64,000 nucleotides of DNA from Trema orientale (Eukaryota > Streptophyta > Magnoliopsida > Rosales > Cannabaceae), in assembly GCA_002914845.1 (NCBI GenBank), contig JXTC01000197.1:434011-498010 (forward strand), in the 5' to 3' direction. Under the pieces are notes generated by a model that saw only the letters and a program-made list of their open reading frames with translations, ran no database searches and was not told the origin of the DNA. Each line of letters starts with the position of its first letter. Position 1 is the first letter of the stretch. Positions 1 to 12,078 of the stretch are shown in pieces. A program made the translations under genes and the position numbers.

Positions 1-395
1 TTAATGGTAATTTTTCAAAAAAAAAAAATTGAAAAATCCCGAATTTTAAAATTGTTTGAAAAATCTCAAATTTGAATTAGAAAAATATCACTTTTAAAAG
101 TATTTAGAAAATATCACTTTTTATTAATTGATGAGATACTTGAAGTAACTAATCAACTTATCTCATGTAACTTGATCGGTTATCCCTAGTAACCCAATTT
201 GTTACTCGAGTATCATTAAAAAATATAGAGTTTGAAGAAAAAGTGGTACTTTTCTAGATAGTTATTAAAAGTGCTATTTTTCTAATACAATTATTAAGAA
301 ATATTATTTTTCTAAATCATTCAAGGTTTTTCAAAAATTTCGATTTTTTAATTTTTGATACTTTTGGATTAGAATTTTGTAAAAAACCTGAGTTA
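1..395. repeat. MITE-like dispersed repeat, family R1 copy A (cut by window start)
   Basis: AT-rich, partly self-complementary sequence. It has blocks such as 'gaaaaatatcactttt' and 'aaaagtgctatttttct' on either side of a core rich in GGTTACTCGAGTAACC-like words. Recognisably related sequence occurs at about 3257-3566, 50290-50695 and 61327-61650. Where complete, the ends read GGGCTTnnTnACAAAATTCCAGGC and its complement. No coding capacity is seen. The left boundary is missing here. Confidence 0.6.
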
Positions 396-645
396 AAATA
401 TGATACAATTTGTCAATTCAAAAGAATAGTTTCGTTATTTTGAAAATCTAAGTGTGAATTGATCATTTCGCTTAAACTAATATGACATGTTTTTAATCTA
501 ATAATTTTAGATGATTAATTATTTATCCAATGTAACCCTTTTTAATTTTCTCTCTTGAGAATCAGATATTGTGAACTTTAACGTCATTGCTTGCGTTGTC
601 TTCCATGTTGTTAAACAACTAATTATAATGGGACTCTTTTGCCCA

Positions 646-660
646 AAAATATATATAGTG
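646..660 (+). promoter_or_regulatory. possible TATA box of the first SABATH gene
   Basis: AAATATATATAG lies about 260 bases before the ATG at 914, in an otherwise featureless upstream region. Position and sequence suit a plant TATA box with a 5' leader of about 220 bases, but nothing else confirms it. Confidence 0.3.
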
Positions 661-913
661 CCAGCTTCTTTTCCATAGGACACTTGGTTAGATATGGATT
701 ACTCCTAAGTTTTTTATTTAAGACTCGCAAATCTGGTATTATTTATTTATTTAAATTATCACCTTATTTTAATATCATTTAAGAGGCAGATAGTCATCCT
801 TAACGGCTGCAAAGAAAGCAAAACTTTTGGCCTTTTTTTAACTATTTTGGGTCAAAGTTGTACCTTTGATTGATTATGAACCTTTCTTGGAGAGAAAGAT
901 CAGAAACAGAGAC

Positions 914-2553
914 ATGGCGACAGAGGAAACGAACCAGTGTCGCGAAAAATATCCAATGAAAGGCGGAGATGGATCCTACAGCTATGCCAAGAACTCCACA
1001 TATCAGGTATCTCTTCCATGTGAAATACTCTTAACAAAAATGTTGCTAAGAAGGCTTGAGAATAAATTACAAGCAATATAACATTGATAGTTGACAAACT
1101 CTGAAAATCATAACAAATCTCTTTCTTAATGAATCTTTCCAGGTTCAAAATGTACTAATTTTGCTTAAGTAGAGAAACCCAGTTGACATGTGCTTCCAAT
1201 CTTATTGGTTATGTCACATATACAACTACTAATTTCAGTATTTGTTAAATAAGCCCATCTATGAAATTAATGTAATCACTTTGGATATGCATTTCCCATA
1301 TATAACAGCCATCTACAACTAGAGCAGCATCCCTCTAGCAGTGGTAGTCATAGATTATAGGTGTTAAAATCTACTGTATAAGTTAACACATCTGATTTTT
1401 CTTTTTGTTTGCAGAAAGGAGTAAGTGATGCTGCAAAAGGACTTGTAACTAAGGCAATTGAAGATAAGCTTGACATAGAAATCCTTCTATCTCCAAAGAC
1501 CTTTTGTATTGTGGATATGGGTTGCTCTGTAGGGCCTAATACTTTTTCTGTTGTGAAAAATATACTCGAGGCAGTGGAGTCAAGGTACCGGACTCATCAA
1601 ATCCCAGAATTTCAAGTTTTCTTTAACGATCACACATCGAATGATTTCAACCATCTCTTCAAATCCCTCCCTCTGGACAGAAAATATTATGCACTGGGAG
1701 CACCGGGTTCATTCTATGGTCGCGTATTTCCAAACAATTCGATTCACTTTGTTCACTCTTCCTATGCTGTCCAATGGCTTTCTAGTGTGCCAAAGGAGAT
1801 ACTGAACAAAAACTCTTCTGCTTGGAATAAAGGGCGGATCCACTACTCGAATTCTGCGGAGGAAGTGGTTCGGGCTTATGAAGCTCAATTTGCTGAGGAC
1901 ATTCAGTGGTTCCTGCATTGCAGGGCACAAGAGATTGTGTGCGGAGGACTAATGGTACTTATTATTCCGGGCCGCCCCAATGAAACGCCTCATTCGCAAA
2001 CTTTACCGAGCCTGATTTTTGAACTTCTAGGAACTTGCCTTATGGATATGGCTAATAAGGTAAGAAAGACAAAGTGCCAGTAACATGAATGTGATTCTTC
2101 TGATAAAATAAAAAAAAAAAAGTTCCGTGACATTCGTAACTTTGATTAAGTTGCCCATTATTTCAATTCGATTGAGAACATTACTTTTAAGGTTTGCTAT
2201 GTTTGCAGGGAATAGTAAGTGGGGAGAAAGTAGACTGCTTTAACATACCAATTTATTACATGTCTCCCCAAGAACTCGAAATCGCTGTCGAACGAAACGG
2301 ATGTTTTAGCATAGAGAGAGTGGAAATCATACCTCAGGAACAATCGCACGCTAATCTTCCTGAGAAAGCCCGGCAACTTGCATCTCACATGAGAGCTGCC
2401 ACTGAGGGACTAATCAAGGAGCAATTTGGAGAAGAGATCCTAGATGAGCTCTTTGATTCCTACACACAGAAAATTCAAGAGAAATTCCCCACCTTTCAGT
2501 CAGGGAAAGGAATCAACTTTTTTGTTCTTCTTCAACGCAAAGCAACAAAGTAA
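914..2553 (+). CDS. SABATH-family SAM-dependent carboxyl methyltransferase, copy 1 (LAMT/FAMT-like clade)
   Basis: Three exons: 914-1006, 1415-2059, 2209-2553, all joined in phase 0 across GT-AG introns, giving 360 aa, a normal SABATH length. Members of the family move the methyl group of SAM to the carboxyl group of small acids (salicylate, jasmonate, loganate, farnesoate, indole-3-acetate) in the cytosol. Motifs seen: the N-terminal SYSYAKNSTYQ, whose Ser and Gln contact SAM and substrate in known members; SAM motif DMGCSVGPNTF at about residues 60-70; FNDHTSNDFN; APGSFYGRVFP; SYAVQWLS, whose Trp lies against the substrate carboxylate; and GGLMVLIIPG. The block after exon 1 (KGVSDAAKGLV) resembles loganic acid methyltransferase and At5g37990/At5g38020-type proteins more than SAMT or JMT. 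The upstream ATG at 866 is out of context; the ATG at 914 precedes the conserved PMKGGDG block. No damage is seen. The substrate cannot be read from the sequence. Confidence 0.95.
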
Positions 2554-2785
2554 AGAGGGTGCTATTTGGTTCATCTATGAAGTCTTAGCTAATTCAACTG
2601 GCTTCATTTACCAGGTCACTGTCTAGTTCTCTGTCTAGAGGACCATTAAAAATAGCTCCTTCATCGGTTTCTTAGTTACTTATACTCTTGTCATGCCAGA
2701 TAAGAGAGCATGAGTACTTTTGACAAAACATAATAGCTCGTGAGTGTAATAGTCGAACTTACAAAATAAAAGATGACATGATAAG

Positions 2786-2840
2786 GACATGGAGAGCCCC
2801 ACTAGACTTCTGGGGTCCTGCCTAATGGAATGGCCAACAT
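2786..2840 (+). pseudogene. relic of a fourth SABATH methyltransferase (end of exon 2 only)
   Basis: Reads RLLGSCLM followed, after a one-base slip, by MANM and then GTACTA at the place where all three intact copies have the exon 2 donor. The intact copies read LLGTCLMDMANK|gt, LVGSCLMDLVKK|gt and PLESSLVDMANE|gt. Only about 18 codons are recognisable and no matching exon 3 was found before the MITE at 2893. It lies 230 bases downstream of copy 1, as expected for the stump of a decayed tandem copy. Confidence 0.55.
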
Positions 2841-2892
2841 GGTACTAAAAGATCAGTCTCAATAAAAGAAAAATATTTATTTACAAAAAATA

Positions 2893-3255
2893 GGTCTGGT
2901 TTGGTTCATTTATTTGAATGAGTTTCATTTAAATAGAAATTGTAGAATGAGTTATAATTAAAATAAAAGATATTTGAAGTGAAATAAAATAGAATGAGTT
3001 ATAACTAAAATGAGAGATGTTAGAATGAGCCATTCAAAAACATTTCCTAAGCTCCATTTTCATTCCAAGACATAAAATACTTATTTTAATAATTGATGTG
3101 ATTGATGGACCATTTGAATGGAAAAATTGAATTATTGAGACAAACACTCATTCTAAAAGACCATTTGAATGGAAAAAGTAGAATTGTTGGAACAAACATT
3201 TATTCTAATAGGTTTTCTATATGAATAGAATATAATGGGTGAATCAAACGAAGCC
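2893..3255. mobile_element. MITE-like element with imperfect terminal inverted repeats
   Basis: The left end GGTCTGGTTTGGTTCA and the complement of the right end GGCTTCGTTTGATTCA are alike. The body is AT-rich with repeated 'agaatgagttataa' and 'gaccatttgaatggaaaaa' words and no ORF. The GGNNTCGTTTGGTTCA type of end is common in short plant DNA elements; the superfamily was not determined and no clear target duplication is seen. Confidence 0.55.
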
Positions 3256-3256
3256 A

Positions 3257-3566
3257 TTACTTTTAAAATTATTGAAAAATATACAACTTTTCTTTACTTG
3301 AGATAACCTGTCAAATTACCTGAGGTAGTCAGACTAGTTATTACTAGCCTCAATTAACTCGATTAATTATCCCAATGAACTGGACCGATTACTCGAGTAC
3401 CTTCGAAAAATACAATTTTGAAAAGAAAGTGGTATTTCTCTAAATACTTTTTAAAGGCTGTAAAATGGCACAAAATGATATTTTTCTAAATATATCTGGG
3501 AATTTTCACAAAGTTCAGCCAATCGAGAATATTGGACTTTGGGCCTGGAGTTTTGTATTAAGCCCA
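3257..3566. repeat. dispersed repeat R1 copy B
   Basis: Shares with copies A, C and D the 'gataacctgtcaaattacctga' type block, 'gattactcgagtacctt', 'aaagtggtatttctctaaa' and a right end GGGCCTGGAGTTTTGTATTAAGCCC. It lies directly against the MITE that ends at 3255, so one may have landed beside or in the other. Confidence 0.6.
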
Positions 3567-4017
3567 AGTTAAAATTAGCATTGGAATTTCAAGAATAGCA
3601 GTTTCTAAAACAATTATATATGAAGTAAGAGCTACGTTAAATATTTAGAAAATCATAAACACCAAAATTACATTCCACCAGATATCAAAATTAAGAGAGA
3701 GCTTGTGAGACAATGTATGGAAAAAAAAAAAAAAAACCCTGGAAGTTCACAAATTGCTAAGAAATTTACAACAAAAAAAGACTCAGAAAGCCAAAAACTC
3801 AAGCCAACAACTGACTCTGAAGTCTCAGCATTTCCCCGGTAGAATACGGCACTAAAATAGAGCAAGAGTACAATCTTAACAGCAAACCATTTTAGAGTAA
3901 AGCAAATTAAAAGGGTCTATAAGCCAGTAATTTATAATCCTGCATGCATTATTGGGTTACATACAACGTTACAAATTGAAAGCCGAAAAAAATATTTCAG
4001 CATTATTGTTCTAATAT

Positions 4018-6044
4018 TTAATGTGATATGGGCTTGCGCTTAAGCACAACAAGAAAGCTCAGTGTTTTCTCTGTTTCAGCAACAGAGCTTGGATGTATCT
4101 CTTCCAATTTCTCAAGGTACAATTCAAAGAGCTGGTCAACGATATCTTCTCCAAATTCTTGCTTGATTAGTTCCCCAAGAGTAGATCTCACACAAAATGT
4201 AACTTGTTGGGCATTAAGAGAAACCCCATTTACCTTCACATGAGGTAAAACTTCCATTCTCTCTATTCCGAAACTTCCATTTTGTCTCACTGCTGCTTCG
4301 AATTCTTGGGTAGTCATCAAATAAGTAGGTATGTTGAAGGAATCCACATTCTCCTCCCTAACAATTCCCTTAAAAATAAATATTTATGTTAATTAATTAA
4401 CAATAGTACTTCTAAATTAATGAAACCAATACTATGTCGATTTTCCAAGTCTCCGGTAGGAGTATTCGTGGTATGGTTTGCTCAATTTAGGGGCTAGGTT
4501 GCAAACTAATGACGATTGGTTTGTTAGTTTTACAGTATGTATAAGACCTTAAAAGCTATTTAAACGAAACTAAACTATACTGATTAGTCTTTCAAACGAA
4601 AAAAAAAAAAAAATGTACTGCTTAAAATATATAATTTAGGGTCACCTTTTTTCTTAAAAAAAAAAACAATAATATAGGCTTATCTTTTCTATTAAAAACT
4701 AACAAGATAATCCTATAATCCGTTAATTACTTTTACAACACTAAAATAATTTGTTTCAAATCAATCAAATCCCAACTCAAAATTAAAATAAAAGAGTCCC
4801 ATAGATATTTTATTTGAATTGGATCGTTTTAAAATAGCCAATTAAAAAAGGCCACATACTTAATTATATTCATAATTGAGTTGGGTAAAATAATACATGA
4901 TCCCTTTGCTTTCTTTTAAGTGGTTAGGCAACTGCAAAATAACAAACTAAACCACCTATGCAATAATATGATATTAATAAAAGTATAGTCAAAACCTAAA
5001 GTAGTAATATTTTTCTTTTTTATAAATAGTAAATTTTGTACCTTTTTAACCAAGTCCATAAGGCAAGATCCTACGAGGTCAAAGCCCCTGTTCCCTCCAG
5101 CTTCAGAATGACGAATTCCATCGGTGATACCAAGAATGATTAGTACCATCAACCCTCCACACACCATTTCTTGTGCCCTAGCTTGCAGGAATTGTTCCAT
5201 GTCCTTTTCATATTGAGCTTTGTAAGCCCTTACTACTTCATCTCCAGAATTGGCGTAATGAACTCGCCCTTTGTTCCAAGCAGGAGAGCTTTTGTCCGTT
5301 ACTTCTTTAGGCACTTGAGAAAGCCAATGGAGGGCGAAAGAAGAGTGAACAAAGTGAAGTGAAGCCTCCGGAAATATGCGGCCGTAGAAAGATCCCGGGA
5401 CCCCTAAAGCATAATATCGCCGGTTCACGGGAAGGGACTTGAAGAGCATGTTGAAGTCGTTTGAGGTGTGATCATTAAAGAAAACTTGGAATTCAGGTAG
5501 TAATAATTTGGAGGAAGCTGTGATTCCTTGGGAGGTTTGGCATTTCAACTCCACAGCTTCAATAATGTTTTTCACAGCAGAGAATGTATTAGGCCCTACG
5601 GAGCAACCTAAATCTGCGATGCAAAAGGGATTTGGAGGACTGGTACTAATAATTCCCATGTCAAGCTTTTCTTCAATTTCCTTGTTCATAAGTTCTTTGA
5701 TAAAATCTATGACTACCCTCTGCAAAAATAGAAAAATATATACATTTAACATGTTCTTGTGATAGATATATTATATATAATATTTCCAACTAACGGTATC
5801 ATATATAGGATTAAAGATAAAATCATGCCTTCAAACTAATTCGAACTTTTTTTGTAGTAGCGTATATATATATATATATATAATGAAATGAAAATATAAG
5901 TAAGTAAAATCCAAAGGAGTTAGAATAGATTATGTAGATATTTATTAAGACCTGGGAACTGGAAGTCTTGGCATAGCTATAGGGTCCCTCTCCACTATTC
6001 ATCGGATATGCTGCAGAAGACTTTCCCTTTTTCTCTGCTTCCAT
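4018..6044 (-). CDS. SABATH-family SAM-dependent carboxyl methyltransferase, copy 2 (LAMT/FAMT-like clade)
   Basis: Exons on -: 6044-5952, 5719-5042, 4368-4018, all phase 0, 373 aa. Exon 1 has exactly the same length (31 codons) as in copy 1. Motifs: PYSYAKTSSSQ near the N-terminus (Thr where most members have Asn); SAM motif DLGCSVGPNTF; FNDHTSNDFNMLFKSLP; VPGSFYGRIFP; SFALHWLS, with His before the conserved Trp as in IAMT and LAMT (copies 1 and 3 have Gln); GGLMVLIILG; and in exon 3 VDSFNIPTY, a substrate-side segment. The gene stands tail to tail with copy 1, 1.5 kb apart. The reading frame is intact throughout. The different residue before Trp suggests, by inference, a different acid substrate or rate from its neighbours. 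Confidence 0.95.
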
Positions 6045-6097
6045 TTTCTATCTGCGTGTACTTCTTACACTATGCATGTGGCAATTTATAAGGTCAC

Positions 6098-6105
6098 TAT
6101 TTATA
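6098..6105 (-). promoter_or_regulatory. TATA box of SABATH copy 2
   Basis: TATAAATA on the - strand lies 54 bases before the ATG at 6044. A second TATAAATT follows at about 6083-6090. This would leave a short leader of roughly 25 bases. Confidence 0.5.
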
Positions 6106-6109
6106 ACAT

Positions 6110-8368
6110 CAAGCAAAATGAAAATTGAAAAATCCAAAAAAAAAAAAAAAAAGTCATCATAATTGTCACGTTATAGCATACATCCGCTCAGCAATCTTAT
6201 ATGCCTAATTTTCAGCTTAAGATATATATTTTGTTAACAAGTATTGTATTTTGGTCCCTCATCTGAAAAATGTGGCAATTATCTCAAAAATTTAAATGCT
6301 TAATAAGGAAAATTAGATGAAATAAACCCTGTTAATAGTGGATTTTGATTTCCCAAAAAAGAAAAAATAGTGGATTTTGAAAAGAAAAGAAAAGAAAAAA
6401 AGAACTCTTTTAAAAAATTATTTGCAAAATAAATCTTTAATGGTCTAACGAATATGTCCGGCATAGTCAAACAATAGAAAGAGGTCTATTTTCTAAAACC
6501 ATCTATTTTGCAAAAGAACCCGATCACATTTTTGTTATCATAAGTAACTATTTATTAGATCATCGTGAATATTACATGAACTTCCATTAGACTGAGACGG
6601 ATGTTTTTCGTTGTTGAAATTTTCGACTTACCAAAAATTGTTTAGAAGTTGAACCAAATCGGGTAGCAATTGGACTTGATCTTGAGCATGATGAAGAGGG
6701 CAGAGGTTCACGTCCAATTGGCCCGGGATTAAAGAGGTAGACCAGCCTGTTATAAGCATATCATGAACTTTTTGATTCAAAGGAATTATTTTTACATATT
6801 ATTAAAAGTTATCTATTAGACCTTTTGTTTTTTCGTTTTACGTACTTTTTTTAAGTTTAGGGACTAATATATGCCACAATTAAAGTGTAATAAGGCAAAG
6901 CCTAATGAACTTTCGAGGGGCATTTGTGCTGATAAGATAGTAATATGCTTTATGTTATTTTAGGGCCATTGGAACACTTGACAATTTCTGCATTTATTTT
7001 CCCCAAAGCGTACATTTATCTTTTTATAAACATAATTTGTTAAGTACTCCAATAATTGCAACTCCTTATTAGGGAAAAAAACGCATAGCAAATGTAAGAA
7101 ATTAAAAAATCATAGCTAATTAATGATTTTTGTGTCATTCTAACCTAGTCGTGTACTCATGTGTTTCCATTCAAATTTTGCATATAATTAATAGGAATGA
7201 GCAAGAACCATGAGATAGTGCCGAGGCCACTTCGTGCCCCTCTGGATTTTTGAAGGAAATAAATTGCTTATAAATAATAATTATGATATTAATATCAATT
7301 TATTCCTAAACTTTCCTGTTAAAATTTAGATTGCTATATTTGATCCCACCTAAAAATTAAATTTTAGTTATAAGACCATAATACAGTAGGATTTTTCTTT
7401 TTTTACTTATCTATAGTTTTTTTTTTTTATTGTTAGATCAATTATCTAACAGCTACCATGATTTGAGTAGTTGAAAAAAATAATAATAACAATAAATACA
7501 CATGATTTAATGTTCTATCTCTCTCTACCTTTTACATGAAAAAACGTGGATGATGAATTTTAATTAAGCAAACAGTACCTATAGATATGTTTAAAAAAAA
7601 AACTAGATTGGTGCCCTTAGTTATTTATCTAATCTTTATATATCATATATCTTTTCTGAATTTGTTAAATACATTTCTTTACCTCTCAAAATATTCGTCT
7701 CTCCTGTCTTCCCAAAAAAAAAAAAAAAAACACCTTGTTTGTTTCTTAAAGTTTATTGGTTTTAACTAGCAGTTCTTATATTATATTAGGCCACTTATAT
7801 AATTGAAAAACATAAGTTTGTATATGTCGAATACTTGTGAAAATTGTATCTATGTGATTATATTTATATATATATATATAGATAACACATATATATTGGT
7901 AAATTTTTCTAAATGTTCAATATTTTATTTTTCATAAATTTTTTCATTTATATATTTGATTATGGTGTTTTACCTATCGATAATGATTTTACAAAAATCA
8001 CTATTGAGTCTACTATATATATATTATGTAATGGGCAATATATATTATGTAATGGGCAACATATTTGTAACTTTGTATCGTTTATTTTCTTAACTTAGTG
8101 TGTAAATATTATATAATAAGTGGTTTCTATATCCAATTTGGAAAATATTTTACTAAAAATTTACATTCTCATTGTACATAGGAGAAAATTATGAAAGTAT
8201 AATATCAAACAGAGTATATATTAACTTTGCATATTTTATTATAAATGCAAGATTAGGGAAAGCCAATTTAGATTATAATATAGATGTTTGAGATTAAATT
8301 TTAAAAGTAACCAAGCAAACAAACATTTATTGGTTAATATTTAATGTTATTGAACTAATGAACTATTA
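6110..8368. other. gene-free AT-rich spacer
   Basis: No ORF with family resemblance on either strand. It holds A/T homopolymers, an AT microsatellite around 7864-7880 and a 17-bp direct repeat 'tatattatgtaatgggc' at about 8020-8060. Nothing else is recognised. Confidence 0.6.
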
Positions 8369-8377
8369 TTTATAATA

Positions 8378-8731
8378 GGGATAATTGTAAAAAAAATCCT
8401 GAAGTTTAGGTGTTCTGCAAATTAAATCCTGAAGTTTGGACTCTGCAAAATAATACCCTGAGATTAAGAATTTCTGAAAATTAATACCTTGGACAGATTT
8501 TTTAACCAATTTTAAGAACAAAAAAATAATAATATCCTCCATTAAAACTAGATTAATTCATATTATTCATCTTAATTTTGAGGATATTATTGTATTTTAT
8601 CAGTTAAAAATTAACACAGGGTATTAATTTTCAGAAATTCGTAATCTCAGGGTATTATTTTATAGAATCCAAACTTCAGGGTTTAAATTGCATAACATCC
8701 AAACATGAGGGTATTTTTTTGCAGTTATCCC
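8378..8731. mobile_element. palindromic Mutator-type MITE with perfect 9-bp target duplication
   Basis: A 354-bp element whose two halves are inverted copies of each other over more than 100 bp. The left half starts GGGATAATTG, and the complement of the right half starts GGGATAACTG. Shared internal words include CCTGAAGTTTGGA and ATACCCTGAGATTA. It is flanked by identical 9-bp duplications TTTATAATA at 8369-8377 and 8732-8740. A 9-bp duplication with long inverted repeats is the signature of Mutator-like (MULE) elements. There is no coding capacity. Confidence 0.9.
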
Positions 8732-8740
8732 TTTATAATA

Positions 8741-10265
8741 AATTAAAAATTCGAATTTCATTTATGCCCTGAAGTAAATTTCTGGCCACTCATGATATTG
8801 GTCCAATAATAGCATATGAAGAAAATCATTAGGACATTCTTAAGATATGGTTAACCAACCGCATAAAAATTAGAAAGAGTAATGCTAACTAGTACATTTT
8901 GACAAACTATGTAGGAAAATGACTTGGCTAATATTGAATAAATTATTGGTTAATATTTAATGATGTCTTTCTTTATTCCCCTCATTATCTCCTGCATAAA
9001 AAGCCATTCAGGTTATTTTTATAGCGACTATGGTGTTAAACATTCTAATTTATTTTATTATTTAAAACCCTTTTTTGTACTGTTTTCTAAAACAATCCAA
9101 AATTTAATTTTAAGACAGATGTAACTTTTCTTTGATATTTGACTTCAACTCTGTGTTTGCTTATTAGTAGTAATCCTTTAACATTTTGATATTGAGATCA
9201 AGGACGTATAAATTGCTTTTTTATGATTTACAGCTCTCTGATATGTGTCTGGTTGATCATAATTAATTATATAGTTTTAATTTTTAAAGCGTGACTAGTC
9301 TGGTAACAAGTCCTGGTCAATATATATATATATGGTCCCCTTTAAAAAACAAAGTGACCGAATTTTTTTTATTTGGTTTGCCTAAAATGAATTGTATATG
9401 TTTGGTCTTTTATAAATCTTCTTATTTTGCTTTCATGGTTCTATTTATATGTTAGAATGTGGACGTACGTTTTGTAAGGATGCCAAATTTAAATTTTAAT
9501 AATAGTCGTGGGTACAATTATTACTCTCAAGTATTGGGCACATTCAAGGACCACAAAGATGATGTACATGTGCAAGTAGGAATATATATGTAGTAGTGAA
9601 AGTCATGATGCAAGCAGGTTAGAGATCTTTTTCAGTATTGTCTGTCTATTACTGAATTATGGAGGTCATGATGTCATTTTGACAATTTTAAAAAGATAAG
9701 GTAATTTTATATAATGACAGTTATTGAATTCTGAAAGAATTAGAAACTATGTGTATCTACTTTTAATAAACTGCGATTCAGATAAAGAACAATACAAAAC
9801 ATGATCACAATAAGAAAAAGATAGATTCGTCTGCATTCTTGTGTGGTGCTCTTAGTAATTTATCATGAATAGATAATAATGGTACCATTTCATCAATTTT
9901 AAAACAACTTTTTTTGTCAAGGAATATTAAAAGCTCGAAATTGATATGACATAGAGAGAATGTACCTAGTGAATACATATCCATACATTGGATTAAAAAT
10001 AATATAATAATAATGATAATAAAAAGAAGAAGAAAGACTCAAAATGTATAGCCCAAAATCCAGTAAATGTCCCCGACTCAAAAATTATAGTTAAATGTCT
10101 CAACTAAATACCTATTGAAAATACCTACAAAATTACCCTCACTATATTAATTTTTTTATAAATTAATTCCAATATTTTTAGGGGAATAAATTAATTATAT
10201 TTTGTAAGTTAAGGTTGCTAAACTATTTTTTGATGTTTTTAAGTTCATGGAATCGCACAAAATAA
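8741..10265. other. gene-free spacer
   Basis: AT-rich sequence with no recognisable gene on either strand. Nothing specific was identified. Confidence 0.55.
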
Positions 10266-11094
10266 ACTCACTACAATATAAAAGGCCTTTCAATGTGCTT
10301 TATAAGGAGCTTATAAGGTGCCGTGGAAGGCCTATCACGCTGCGCTTTATACGCGTATTAGTAGCTCCTCGAGTAAGGCGCTTTTCGAGCTTTACCATTT
10401 CAAAAATTAAAAAGCGCCTTGGTAGTTCATGGTACCGAAGAGCTTTTTGAATTAGTACCGAGGAGCTATCAAGGAGCGAGTAATTAAGTAATAGTCCATA
10501 ATATTTAGTCGAAACAAACATTCAAGGGTCTCAATTAGCTTTCCAAGAGTATTTTTAATATATTTGTGTGTACCCCCTGGAATTTTACAAATATAATCCA
10601 AATCTATTACATACACTAAATATTTCAAATAAAATGGACCATAAATATAAATTTACATACTAATATTAAATAAAAGTTACAAACTTAACAGTATAATCAT
10701 AATCCATAATATAAAAGTAAGTAGATGAGTAAATCAACATAGTAGAACTACTTAACATAATAACTTGATCATAATCATATTTATATAGTTTAAAAACTAA
10801 GTATATACAATAGTTTTCTAAGCCAAACTAACATAATCATCAAAAACTACATAGTTTAAATGACCAAAGTATAGGAACCTGTAATGAAAAATTGTATTAG
10901 TTCTTTAACCTACTTTTCAAGAAATCCATTTATATCATCCTTTGTGCAGAAATTTTGTCTATTAAACTACAAATTCAAACACTTTATTTGTTAAAAAGTG
11001 ATCAATCAAATTCTAAATTAGAAGATAGCTATTAATATATATACAAGTTACATATCATAGTGGAAAATGATTTAACACTTGTTTGTTCAATGAT

Positions 11095-11522
11095 TTCTCT
11101 CATAAATTGTGTATGTAGAATCCGCATTTAACTGTTGCGATTATTTTGGGCACTATACATAAGATTCGAAAAAATAAACAATTTTAATTAATTTTCTACC
11201 TAACAAGTATTATTTATTTAAGTTTAGTACCTTTATTATGTTATAAATCAGACCATTTGGTCTTCTTTTCCTCCTTTTTTTTTGCATTATATATGTTGAA
11301 TGCACCTTAAATTGAAACAAATATACACAAAAAATAAAAAGTTAGCAATAACAACCATAACTAAAAAGATCATAAAAGAACTTAATTATAACAAAATTAC
11401 TATTAGAGAACTTACTCAGTCATTGTTAAATCAATTTCCTCACAAAGATGTAAGTGTAGAGGATCTAGAAACCATGCATAATCTTTGAGAGGATAAATGA
11501 CAAGCAACATCCAATGTTCCCT
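11095..11522 (-). pseudogene. Ulp1-like C48 peptidase fragment of the CACTA element
   Basis: Reads NREHWMLLVIYPLKDYAWFLDPLHL, with the His (11514-11516) and Asp of the C48 triad, then a stop. Further on, in pieces, it reads AFNIYNAKKK, CPK and VKCGFYI, where Cys at 11124-11126 is the expected nucleophile. Stops and a frameshift break it. Such domains are carried by many plant CACTA and Mutator elements. It is a relic, not a gene. Confidence 0.75.
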
Positions 11523-11645
11523 ATTTATAAAATTGAAGATAAAGACTATTCGTAATCCAACAATTAACTTCATAGCAAAAGTAGTTGATATAGTAAGTAG
11601 TTAAGTATAAAATCTTATTATCCATGTCTTACTTTCAAATTATAC

Positions 11646-12078
11646 AATTTCAACAGTGGAGATAATTTTGTGAATTTTGTACAACCCGAATAGACTAGTT
11701 TCTCGGCACCATTTAGTAATGACTGAAACTTAATAGGATCTATATCTGTTGCATACTATACATCATCAATTATTTTGAAAATATTATCATTAAAATATAA
11801 CCCATAATCATCACTTATACTCTTTTTTGACGAAAATCTGATAATCAGAACCTTTTTACTATGCCAAATCTATTGCTTATAACTTTGATCTATTCTATTG
11901 AAATACAAGTACTCTTTTATTTTTCAACACCCATCTTTTGTAAATTTTCACATTTAATACACGGGCACGGAATTGAATTGGGATATTTGACATTTTCAAT
12001 AGCAAACTCTAAAAAGCTATCAATTCCTTTTCTATACTCAGTCGATAATCTATTTGCCAACATATATTCCTTATCCAT
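11646..12078 (-). pseudogene. CACTA transposase-associated N-terminal fragment
   Basis: Starts MDKEYMLANRLSTEYRKG, then IDSFLEFAIENV and IPCPCIKCENL: the D-x-W/Y-M...EY..G...FL.FA...IxCPCxxC pattern of the En/Spm transposase-associated domain. After a frameshift and stops the family pattern resumes as FQSLLNGAEKLVYSGCTKF and TKLSPLLKL at 11730-11646. Nonfunctional. Confidence 0.75.
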
